64,000 nt of DNA from Aphelocoma coerulescens (Eukaryota; Chordata; Aves; Passeriformes; Corvidae), in the NCBI RefSeq assembly GCF_041296385.1, contig NW_027183981.1, positions 2,492,001-2,556,000 on the forward strand. Reading direction: 5' to 3'. Every line of letters begins with the position of its first letter. Within the stretch, counting starts at the first letter, position 1. Shown here piece after piece: positions 23,568-33,880 of this stretch. The notes beneath the pieces were generated by a model that worked only from the letters and a program-made list of their open reading frames with translations, did not search any database and was not told the origin of the DNA. Made by a program: the position numbers and the translations under genes.

Positions 23568-25812
23568 ATGGGTGGTGTGAATGGAAAAATCCCTCCTAAC
23601 AGCCCATTAGAGCTGATAATAAAACACTGGAGATGGCTGACAGGGCGAAAAACTACTTTGGACACCAGAGAATTGATCAGACTGTCCACACGGGTTTGGC
23701 CGACTTTAAAATTAAGTCAAGGAAATTGGCCTCACTATGGGAGTTTGGAAAATAACATCATTAATGACCTGATGGTAGAATTGAGATCATACGTAGGTTT
23801 GATGAACTAAGATATGCAGAACTTTTTACTACGTATTTGAACAGGGAAGAAGCATATGTGGTAGACAAAAGTAATATGGAAATGACTTGAAGGAGGAGAA
23901 AGGGAAAGAAAAAGTCGCAGCAAGCTGACATATACTAATAGGGACAGAGAAATTGATATGACAGATACAGATATGGTAGCACAAGCTTTGCGCAATGGGA
24001 GGGGGTCTCCCCCCCCGGTTCAACCGCCGGGGCAGCCCGCACAGGGGGGGATGGGGGAGCGGTGGCTCCCCCACCACCGCCGCCACCGACTCCACCGCCG
24101 GGGCAGCCCGCACAGGTGGGGGCGGGGGATGGGCGAACAGTGGCTCCGCCACCGCCGCCGCCTCCGCTGTCCCCGCCGCTGTCCGAGCGGGGGCAGGGGA
24201 GGGAGCAGGCGGCCGGCTCCAAGCCGGAGGAGCGGCGCGGGGCCCCCCCACCCCCAGACTCGTCAGGGGCGGAGGGCGAGTGCAGAGGTAGGAGAGATGC
24301 GGATTGGCCGCTGCCCCCTGACTTTTCCAGAGGCGGAGAAAGTGCAGAGTGGCCATTGCCCCCTGACCGCCCCAGAGGCAGAGAAGAGGCAGGTATGCCA
24401 CCGCCCCCTGACTTTTCCAGAGGCAGGGCAGGGGTGGATTGGCCACCGCCCCCTGACCGCCCCAGAGGCAGAGACAGGAAAGGGGGAGGGGAAGGGGCAG
24501 GCTGGCCGCCTTTCCCCGAGTACCCTGAACACAGAAGTGAAGGTAGAAGGGGACACGGGCAATTGCGGCGGCATTCCCCAATACAGAGAACCGCAAGTTT
24601 CCGAGCCAGAGACAGGAGGAGCCGCTCGCTCTCTCCACCCTGCGGCACAGGCAGTGTTAAAGCTGAGGGCAGATGGGATGGCCCCGACCCAGGCGGCTCT
24701 TGCAGAGCTAGGGATGGGAGAAGCTGCTTGCAGCCCCTGCCTCCCTACCCCTCCACTGCCGCAAAGAGCGAGACAGTTCCTGATCAGCATTTGCCTGGAA
24801 CAAGTTTGAAAACCAATGAACCAATTTCAATTAAAAGCGAATGGGATGATTTTGATACAGATGGTTCTCACGGGGAGGGAGGTAGAAGAAGGGGCAGGAT
24901 AGCCCGAGAAGCTATGAGCAGTCAGTCCCGTCGCTAAATACACAAGGTCCAAAACAGATAAAGGGGGGGAGGAAGAACTTGTATTAGAAGCACCTCTGAG
25001 ACAGGCTGTGGGAAATCAAGGAGTTATTTATATAAAAGCACCATTTTCTCTCGGAGAATTACAGCAGTGGAAAAACTCAATTGGGAAGTACAGGGACAAC
25101 CCAGAGAGAGTAGCTATGCGTGTAGAAATGGCCATAAAATCCCAAAACCCAGATTGGGGTGATCTAAATGTTATGCTAGATGAATTATTGGATAAAAGAG
25201 AGAGAGAAATGGTCAACAAAGCTGCTATATCTGCTGTAGAAACTCAAATTGCAACTGGGAGTCTTCAAGGGTCAGTTAATGACATCTATCCCCTAGCAAA
25301 CCCTAACTGGGATCCTAATGTCCCAGAACAGATGGAAAAGTTGAAGCGATACCAAAAATGGGTGGTTGTTGGGTTAAAATGTGCCGTTCCTAAAGCAGTG
25401 AATTGGTCTAGGTTGTGCGATCAAACAAAATCCAAATGAGACCCCCACAGAGTTTCTAAATAGGCTTAAAGAGGCTGCACAAAAATACACTACCTTAGAC
25501 CCTGACTCACCTGAGCAGCAGATCCACCTGGCTTACCTGTTTATAGGTCAATCTGCTAATGACATAAAGAAAAAGCTGCAAAAGATAGATGGGCCACTGG
25601 ATATAAGTAAATTGTTGCCTGTAGCCTGGAAGGTATACCAGAACAGGGACTTAGCAGACAAAGATAAACATCATAAACCCCACTACATGAAGAAGTATGA
25701 TAAGGAAAAGTCATCTGACACATCAAAAAGGGGTCCCCCTTTTCCCCTAGCTGAAGACCAATGCGCAATTTGCAAAAAACAGTGGCACTGGAAAATTGAG
25801 TGTCCATCATGA
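23568..25812 (+). pseudogene. Decayed gag of the gammaretrovirus-like provirus
   Basis: Matrix is at 23568-23810, beginning MGG, which offers an N-terminal glycine for myristoylation. Its frame ends at a stop. A Pro/Arg-rich middle (about 23960-24935) is split between two frames, with a shift near a G run at about 24045. It includes two imperfect copies of a roughly 85-bp unit built on WPLPPDFSRG / WPLPPDRPRG. Capsid resumes in the matrix frame (25008-25439). The major homology region and nucleocapsid lie in a third frame to 25812, with one zinc knuckle at 25762-25803 (C-x2-C-x4-H-x4-C). The frame closes with TGA at 25810, where gammaretroviruses have the read-through gag stop. Three reading frames are needed, so no full Gag can be made from this copy. 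Confidence 0.9.
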
Positions 25813-28800
25813 GCAGAAAAGAAGCCCCCAGTTCCAGAACTAACTGTAAATACGGACTGACGGGGACCGAAGGTGACTACCCCAGCAGAGCCTTCGGTTG
25901 TAGCTAAGCTGGGGAATGATGATGTTGAATTTCTGGTTGATACAGGGGCAACATATTCTGTGTTAAATACTTTAAAAGGTACACTGAGTCAAGACACTGT
26001 GGATGTGATCGGAGCTACAGGGATAAGTGAAACAAGGCCTTTTTTCCAACCTTTAAAATTTAAATTGGGAAAACACTGGGTCACTCACCAGTTCCTGTAT
26101 ATGCCAAATTCTCCAATGCCATTGTTAGGCAGAGATTTATTGGAAAAATTGGAAGCAGAAATGAAGTTTTCAAAGGAAGGGGGAGGGAAAGTTATAATCC
26201 CAGAATCTAAAATTATCGAAGCAGCTGCTATACTTGCCATGGAAAAATTCCCAAAGAAGTTGAAGAGGCTGTCATTCAAATAGTGTGGGCCAGTGATTCT
26301 CCTGGGAGATCCAAAAGAGCTGAACCTGTGAGTATCACGCTCAAAGCAGGGGCTACACCAGTAAGGCAAAGACAATATCCTCTGAAATTAGAAGCTCGTA
26401 AGGGATTAGTACCTGTGATTGAAAAGTTTCTCAAATTTGGGTTGTTAGTGGAGTGTGAATCCAGGTACAACACACCAATCTTGCCAGTAAAGAAAGCTGA
26501 TGGTAAAAGCTACAGGTTGGTACAGGATTTGAGGAAAATTAACAAGATAACAGAGGACATACACCCAGGGGTAGTGAATCCTTACACACTTCTGACAACA
26601 CTAACAAATGAATTAGAGTGATTCACTGTTTTAGATCTCAAGGATGCCTTTTTCTGCATTCCTGTGCATAAGAATAGCCAAGAATTCTTTGCTTTTAAGT
26701 GGGAGAACCGTGAAACAGGGAGAAAGACCCAGCTCACCTGGACACTTTTACCACAAGGATTCAAAAACAGCCCAACCATATTCGGAAACCAGCTGTCAAA
26801 GGAGCTTGAGGACTGGAGGAAACAAGAACCAGGAGGAGCGGTTTTCCAGTATATTGATGAGATCTTGATAGCGGCCAAGACACAAGATGACTGCATCGAG
26901 CTCACTGTAAGTCTGTTGAACTTTTAAGGCCAAAGTGGGTATCAGGTCGAGAGAGAGAAGGCACAGGTTGCCAGGGAAACAGTAGTATACCCGGTCCTGG
27001 AAATTTTCCATGGACATCGACAACTCAGCAGAGAACGGAAGGAAGCCATCTGTCGACTTCCAGAGCCCCATACTGTAAGGGAGAAGCAGGCCTTCCTGGG
27101 AATGGTAGGTTGGTGTCGCCTGTGGATATCAAACTACGGTCTACTGGTGAGACCTTTATATGAGGTCCTTAAAGCAGCTGAAAAGGGGGCAATCCTGTGG
27201 ACAGAGAATGCCAGGGCTGCATTTAAACAGCTGAAACATTCCCTGATGTCAGCCCCAGCTCTGGGGCTGCCAGACTTGATTAAACCTTTTGAACTCTTTA
27301 CACATGAGTGACTGAATGTTGCTTGGGGATACTGGCACAGCACCTTGGAGACCAGTGAAGAGCTGTGGCCTATTTCTCAAAACAACTAGACAGTGTAGCC
27401 CAGGGTTGGCCAGGGCTTGAAAGCTGTGGTAGCAACAGTCCTTCTGATACAGGAGGCCCGTAAATTCACCCTTGGGCAGCCCATTGTCATGTATGTACCC
27501 TATGCAGTGATAAATGTGCTGGAGCAAAAGAGGGGACACTGGCTCTCCCCCAGCAGGATGCTCAAATACCAGTCTGTGTTGTTAGAACGATGTTACTCTA
27601 AAGGCAACTACTGTGATAAACCCTGCAATGTTTTTATCATCCACGTTACTCGACAGTGTGCCTGAGCATGATTGTTTGCAGACAATAGAGGAAACTTATT
27701 CCAGCAGACCAGATCTGAAAGATGTTCCTTTGAAAGATCCAGACTGGGAATTGTACACTGATGGGAGCAGCTTCATGAGAAACGGTAGGAGAATGACTGA
27801 TTACACTGTAACCACCTCAGATAAAATCATTGAGGCAAAAGCCTTGCCTCCAGATGTATCATCACAGAAAGCTGAACTCATTGCACTAACGAGAGCTCTA
27901 GAACTGCGCGAGGGGAAGAAGGTGAACATATGGACTGATTCCAAATATGCCTTCAGTGTTGTTCATGCCCACGGAGCTATTTGGAAGGAACGTAGCCTGC
28001 TGACTGCTCAAGATAATGAAGTTAAGCATGCTAAACAAATCCCTGCACTTTTACAGAGCATTTGGAAGCCTACAAAAGTGGCTATCATGCACTGCAAGGG
28101 TCATCAAAAAGGGAAAACAGCCCCCGAACTGGGAAATTGTTTTGCTGACAAAGCAGCCAGGGGGATTGCAGAAAAAGGCATTTTTGCAGTGGTACCACAG
28201 AAAGAGATAGATTTGTCATCATTTACCCCAAAATACAATCGGAGGGATCACAAATTAATTGAGTTCCTTAAAGCTGAAATCAAACAAGGTGGGTGGGCTG
28301 TTAGCCCGGTAGGACAAGCTGTACTTCTACCCTGATCCTTCGGGAAATAGCCCAACGAGAGCATGAAAGTACCCATTGGGGAACAGAAAATCTTTTAAAA
28401 CATTTGAGGAAAGTAGTGATAGGGGGAGAAATGACTGATATTGTACAATCTGGAACAAGCAAGTGTGAAACCTGCTGTAAAAACAACCCTGACACAAGCA
28501 AGAGAGTTGTGTTAGGAGTGACAAAGACAGGAGATCTCCCAGGAGATTATTGGCAAATCGATTTTGCTGAGATGCCACGCAAAGAGGGATGCACGTATAT
28601 ACTGGTACTGGTTGACACCTTCAGTGGATGGCCTGAGGCGTTCCCCTGTCACACCAACACAGCAAAAGAAGTAGTGAGGGCTTTGCTCAATCATATAATA
28701 CCAAGATTTGGGGTTCCTTTGGGAATGTCATCAGATAGGGGACCACATTTTGTTGCAACAGTGGTTGGGGAAGTTAGCAGGATTTTGAGACTTACCCGGG

Positions 28801-29366
28801 ACCTGCACACACCATACAGGCCCCAGGCAAGTGGCAAAGTTGAACGCATGAACGGGACCCTCAAAACCCAGATTTGCAAGATTTGTCAAGAGACATCCGT
28901 GACGTGGGTACAAGCCCTGCCTGTAGCCTTGCTGAGAGTCCGCATACAGCCAAGGAGAAGGGACAACATCAGTCCCTATGAAATATTATATGGCAGGCCA
29001 TAGCAGGTTCCACATATCCCAGGGGAAATTCATATGAGAGGTAAAAATGATTTGCAGAAATATTTAATGGCTCTGAGTTCCACTTTGCAGAAGCTCCAGA
29101 GATTCGTCGTGTTATCCAAACCAATAGGATTGGACACACCTGCTCATCCATTCCAGCCTGGAGACTGGGTCTACATCAAGTGGTGGGACAGCGACCCCTT
29201 GCAAGCCAAGTGGAAGGGACCATTCCAAGTTTTGCTGACCACTTTTACTGCGGTCAAGGTTGCTGGCAAGGGACTGTGGATTCACTACTCCAGGGTGAAG
29301 AAAGCTTCTGCTCCCGAAATCACCAAGAAGGTAGAGACTGATACAAATCAGAAAGATGCAGTCTAA
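25813..29366 (+). pseudogene. Decayed pro-pol of the gammaretrovirus-like provirus
   Basis: Protease is in the nucleocapsid frame after two TGA stops and keeps its active-site motif VDTGAT (25936-25953). A frame change near 26260 leads to reverse transcriptase. The fingers and palm are recognisable, but the catalytic YxDD box reads YIDE (26850-26861), so the second active-site Asp is Glu, and stops interrupt at about 26619 and 26926. RNase H (in 27613-28335) is in another frame and keeps the D, E, D, D pattern (YTDGSS, KAEL, TDSKYA, FADKAA). Integrase (28404-29003) keeps all three catalytic residues (QIDF, SDRGPHF, KVERMN). After a TAG, the C-terminal domain follows to 29366 with the W-KGPF motif of gammaretroviruses. 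The gene is non-functional as a unit. Confidence 0.92.
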
Positions 29367-29567
29367 ACTGTTTTTTACATGTTTGCTGTTTGCCCAACTG
29401 GTAACCATGGTTCAGGGTTCACCCCATGATTTGCATAAGACTGTGGTCCAAAATGTTTCCAAAATTCTTAATAAGTGCAATTGCTAGATCTGTACTCAGT
29501 TACCACCCCTAGATGGGAAGGGTCACTGGCCATTAATTAGCATTTTAATAGAAGAATTAAGAAAGAT

Positions 29568-29777
29568 TTGGATGAAATTTGGAAGGGAACTCAAATTCTA
29601 CATGAAGTGGCTTCTAAAAATAACACTTTAAAATTTGATCATATTTTTGATACCCTCACCTCATGCTTACCAAACTGGGCCTGGGTAAAAGAAATATTCA
29701 TAATAGTTGTAATTGTAGTTATTATCTGTGTAATTTCCTGTGGAGCAGCCAGTTGTGTAAACCGGTTCTGCAGGTAA
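29568..29777 (+). pseudogene. Env transmembrane tail remnant
   Basis: Only the last part of env survives. A 69-codon frame holds a short ectodomain end, one hydrophobic membrane-spanning stretch (residues about 43-60, rich in Ile and Val) and a short Cys-containing tail. Upstream, a CTAG-containing segment near 29485 suggests a Trp codon changed to TAG in what may be the end of the surface subunit. Nearly all surface subunit sequence and the fusion peptide are missing, so the pol-to-LTR interval is only about 520 bp. Confidence 0.7.
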
Positions 29778-29781
29778 AAAC

Positions 29782-29845
29782 AGAGTAGAGTAGAGTAGAG
29801 TAGAGTAGAGTAGAGTAGAGTAGAGTAGAGTAAAGTAGAGTAGAG
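29782..29845. repeat. TAGAG pentanucleotide microsatellite inside the provirus
   Basis: About twelve TAGAG units, one with an A substitution, lie between the env stop and the polypurine tract. Since the provirus is young, the array either expanded quickly after insertion or was carried by the source element. Confidence 0.95.
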
Positions 29846-29875
29846 ACTAGACAAGATAGAGTTTTGTTACTCTCT

Positions 29876-29888
29876 AAAAGGGGGGAAA
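29876..29888 (+). other. Polypurine tract
   Basis: AAAAGGGGGGAAA directly abuts the 3-prime LTR and would prime plus-strand DNA synthesis. Confidence 0.9.
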
Positions 29889-30355
29889 TGATGCCATGAA
29901 GATTTTTGCCTTTTCTTTTATACCCCTGTTATACCTTTTTACAACTTCTGTATTCCTAGTGCTTTTTGCCTACATTCTTGGACTTGTTTGTCAAGCTGAG
30001 AGACCAAACATTTTAGAAGCTTTGTAGCTAGAGATCAGTGTGCCCCAGAGCCCAAGGTCCTCTCCAGAACACATTCTGTAAACCAAGATAGAACCATCCA
30101 GGGGAAGGTTCCTTGGGGAGGGGGGCTCACTTGAGCCTCTCATTGGGGAATCTTTGATAGATCTGCTAATTAGTAAAACCTATAATGTTATACCCAATGT
30201 TGGGGGAGACTTAGATAGACTCGGCGGGGTGCATCTCGATGCACATGACCTGGACGTGTACACCTAAGGATCCTTAAAATAAATACCAAGGTAAAATCCC
30301 TTTTCCCCTTCTAACCATGTATGACTCTTGATTTTAAGACCAGGAAAAGGCATCA
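29889..30355 (+). repeat. 3-prime LTR of the gammaretrovirus-like provirus
   Basis: 467 bp, same length as the 5-prime LTR with four substitutions and no indel. AATAAA is at 30278-30283. GTTA follows immediately at 30356. Confidence 0.95.
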
Positions 30356-30599
30356 GTTACAAGAGCAGTTTTGGATTAAAAAAAATGGGTTGTTTATTTT
30401 TTTTTAAATGCTGCCCAGATTCACAAATCAGTTTACTTGGCTGCCATCCACATCAGTATTCAGTCTCTAAGACAAGCAGTGCCACAGTGGTACCTTGGTA
30501 GTTAGATAGAAAAGTTATCTAATTCCCTGTATTTGTTTATTGGCAGTTTGCTTAAAGATCATTTATTTTGATGGTTTCACTCCGCTCCCCACCTGTACA

Positions 30600-30800
30600 G
30601 TCATGAAACTGTAGAATCATTGACAGCTCTAAGTAGGAAGGGACTTCTGAAGGTCATGTATTCCAACTCCCTTCTCAAAGAAGGTCCAAACAGAGCAGGT
30701 CATGTCCAGTCAAGTTCTGAGGATCTCCAAGGATGGAGATGACACTCCCTTGCTGGGAAACCTGGTCAATATTTGACCAGCCTCATGAAAAAAAACCCAC
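30600..30800 (-). mobile_element. CR1 LINE 3-prime fragment
   Basis: The plus strand shows the reverse complement of a CR1 tail (GTAGAATCATTGACAGC, then AGGTCATGTATTCCAACTCC, then GGATCTCCAAGGATGGAGA). Minus orientation, diverged, about 200 bp. Confidence 0.75.
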
Positions 30801-33670
30801 CAGCATGCTTAAAATATGAGTGAAAATCCTGTGAGAAAAGAAACCCAGGAAGGGAATAACTGAATTCTACTTCTCCATAGCAGGCAGCACCACAAGACCC
30901 ATGTGGGTAAGTACATTTCAAGCTGCTGTGATTGGTCTCACCTTCATAAGCTTTACTTACACTAAGATTAGAAGAACTATATAAACACAGGAAAACATCC
31001 TATTTGCCCATAGTAGTCTTTTTCTAACAGAGACTGTGAAAACAACATTCATAATTCCGATGTCTCATCTGCCACACGAAGTAAAAGTTTGACAACAGAG
31101 GAGTCACAAAGCATTGGCAGTAGCAGAGCCGTCCTCATCAGCCAGCGGCACCAGGAGCAGGGTCGGCTTCCAGAGAAGGTAAAGCAGGAGTGGCTGCTTT
31201 CCCCCGGCAAGCACAGAAGGGTCGATTCTGCTCCTGACCCACTCGAACTGCACACTTCAACATTTGTACCGTGGATTTCTAAACACTCACATCCAGTGGG
31301 ATCTTGATCCTAGCAGGTACTTCGGGAGGTCACTTAGGAACGACAGACACAGCCTGCAGATTTGCCACTGGCAGCTGCCACAAGCTACCAAAAAAAGCAG
31401 AATATTTAGACTACACAAGACCAAAGCTAAGCTGGAATGTAAATATCAAATGAAACGCTTACATGTTGCTGAACATGCTGCCTAACATCAGAAACACGAG
31501 ACAACAGCAGAAAGCCATGCAACGCATTTTGGCAGAAGCACACAAACATTGCACAGCTTGTCCCCTGGATGCCATGCTCACACGTACGTTAGCCTGTGTC
31601 ATACTGCCTCAACTTGTTTTAAGCATTTCCATCATCTGTGAGGTAGGGAGGGAAAAACAGAACAGCTGAGGTATAATCAAGTGAGATCTTGCACAATTTG
31701 TAAACAGTCTCATTATGGGCTGTAGTGTGCAGAGTGTGAATGGTTCAGGCTTCTGTCTCAACTTATCCAGGCAGGGAACTTTCTGAAAGCCAGAGAAGTG
31801 ATTCAATGGATTACTAAGGAGGTAGATGATAAAAAAACTGGGATTAAAAGAGAAGGAAATAGTGACAGAACATGAATAAACACATAAATGGGTGAAGAAG
31901 TTTGGTGTCGGTAAGAGGCATGTTTTTGCATGTCAGAATCAAAACACCCAGGAATACCTTTTGATCAGTGAGTAATTTTAAACACTATGTTAATCAGGCT
32001 GCTTCAAAAATATTTGAATAAAAATGCAAAATTAAAACCCAAACACCCACAAATCATTCCAATGAATTAGACCAAAGATAAAACTGTATCAGTTATCATC
32101 TCAATATGGACAGATCTGGAGAAGTTTTTCTTCTAGGTGAGAAATCACAGTAATAAAATAAAAACTCCATACATTAAGATCTTGTTGATACATTGCTCCT
32201 CATTTTTGATTATACTTCCAAAATCATAGGTACCGTTTGAAAGACCCAGCCTACCAAATCCTTTGATGCACAAACTTTCCTATTGGCTTAGAACTTAAGG
32301 TTAGACATGCACTGTGCTTTTAATTATGCACTCACAGAAGCCTTTTCTGGTGCGATCTTGTGCCCATGCTACCTCGAGAAAGACCAGGGGAACCTAACAG
32401 TACTTTGGATCTCAACGTATCTATGGTCATCTCTAATTACTCCTGTAATTTATTGTGAATTTACAGTACTTTCAACACTGCATCAACCTTTCATGTCTGA
32501 TAAAACAGATACTAAGTCATCTGAAAGCTAGAGGATTTGTATCAAGAAAAAAAGTACTTGTACATCTACACATTACACTACTGAACAGCTAAAAATCCGT
32601 AACAAGATGGAGGAAACAGTGATCTCCTGAGAGAGTGGCAGAGTAATCAATTGCCCTGAACTTCTGCTGTTCAAGGGGAGCCTAAAAGGAGATCCTAAGA
32701 TAGATAGAATTTGAGACACTACTTCAAAACAGTAATTTCTTAACTAAGAACACTGACCAATGGTTCCACTATCACTTGAAAACTGTTTTAGAAAAGAATG
32801 TAAGGACTTTAGTGTGGGTTTAACATATAAATCACAAATAGCCAAACTACCACCAGAGTTGTATTTTCTAGCTGGGCCTAATGTAGAAGAACTGAAAAAT
32901 ACAGCAGAGAAATGACATACAGCAGCTGGAAATATCTAAATACATTGATTATGTGATTGGCATGTCCCTGCTGAAAATAATCAATATATTGACTTTTCTG
33001 AACATGCACAGTAGGCAGTAAGGAAAAAAAAATCGGTGTATGTGTGTATGTACTATTTTTTGGAAAAAGAATTTGATTTCTGTCTTTCTGGGAAGCTGTG
33101 ACTGTTTGTACACTGGTCCTGGAGTGCCTTCATTGGCTTATCTCTACCATTATTTCAGCAATGAGAACTAGAACAAATAGAGATGCTAAAGGATACACTG
33201 GATGAGTACTGAGATACAAAGCAAGGCAGCTGTCTCATTTATAATGCTGGGGGAAAATGAGGTAAAGTAGCTTATTAAGCAAGTAACAGTGATATCATTT
33301 TCCTATATTCCTACTTTATTTTGATCCTTCTGCACTGTGAGAGCAAACAATCAGGAATTTGTAGCAATGGAATCATGCTTGGCTCCCTGCCTCCTCTGGC
33401 ACATCCTGCTTAAGGGGCACTGATGCTGTTTTGTGCAGATCAGGTGGCAGCCGTTACAATTCAGAAGCATTACAGCAATTGGATGCACTTGGGATATATC
33501 CTCGGAAAACCAGTTCTTCATTCAAGCACTGAGGAAGGTTCCCATGCACCTCATGCTCTCCCTTTCCCCAGACACTTGAGCTTTCCCTGGCATCACCCAA
33601 GGATGTCCCTGCCTGTGCAGCCCTGCAGCACACACAGTCTGTGCGGTCACCTAAGGACATGGGATGTGCA
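30801..33670. other. No recognisable gene
   Basis: AT-rich DNA with short frames. Nothing could be assigned. Confidence 0.4.
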
Positions 33671-33673
33671 GTC

Positions 33674-33880
33674 CTTTCCCTTCCCCTTCCCCTTCCCTTC
33701 CCTTCCCTTCCCTTCCCTTCCCTTCCCTTCCCTTCCCTTCCCTTCCCTTCCCTTCCCTTCCCTTCCCTTCCCTTCCCTTCCCTTCCCTTCCCTTCCCTTC
33801 CCTTCCCTTCCCTTCCCTTCCCTTCCCTTCCCTCCCCTCCCCTCCCCTCCCCTCCCCTCCCCTCCCCTCCCCTCCCCTCC
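33674..33880. repeat. CCCTT array passing into CCCCT array
   Basis: About 155 bp of CCCTT pentamers are followed by a sharp switch near 33,831 to CCCCT pentamers for about 50 bp. The minus strand is GGGAA then GGGGA, so it has evenly spaced G runs able to form G-quadruplexes. Long frames across it on both strands are repeat artefacts. Confidence 0.95.

Larger units (their letters stand above)
22473..30355 (+). mobile_element. Young full-length but defective gammaretrovirus-like provirus
   Basis: A 7,883-bp provirus with both LTRs, primer site, gag, pro, pol, env remnant and polypurine tract in the normal order. GTTA directly flanks both ends (22469-22472 and 30356-30359), giving the 4-bp duplication typical of gammaretroviruses. 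The LTRs start TGATGCC and end GGCATCA. They are 467 bp each and differ at four positions (0.9%), so the insertion is geologically recent. Gag and protease share a frame across stop codons, as in gammaretroviruses. The coding regions carry several stops and frame changes, and most of env is deleted, so this copy cannot be autonomous. Its young LTRs with a decayed interior suggest it was already defective and mobilised in trans, or was edited during replication. Confidence 0.95.
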
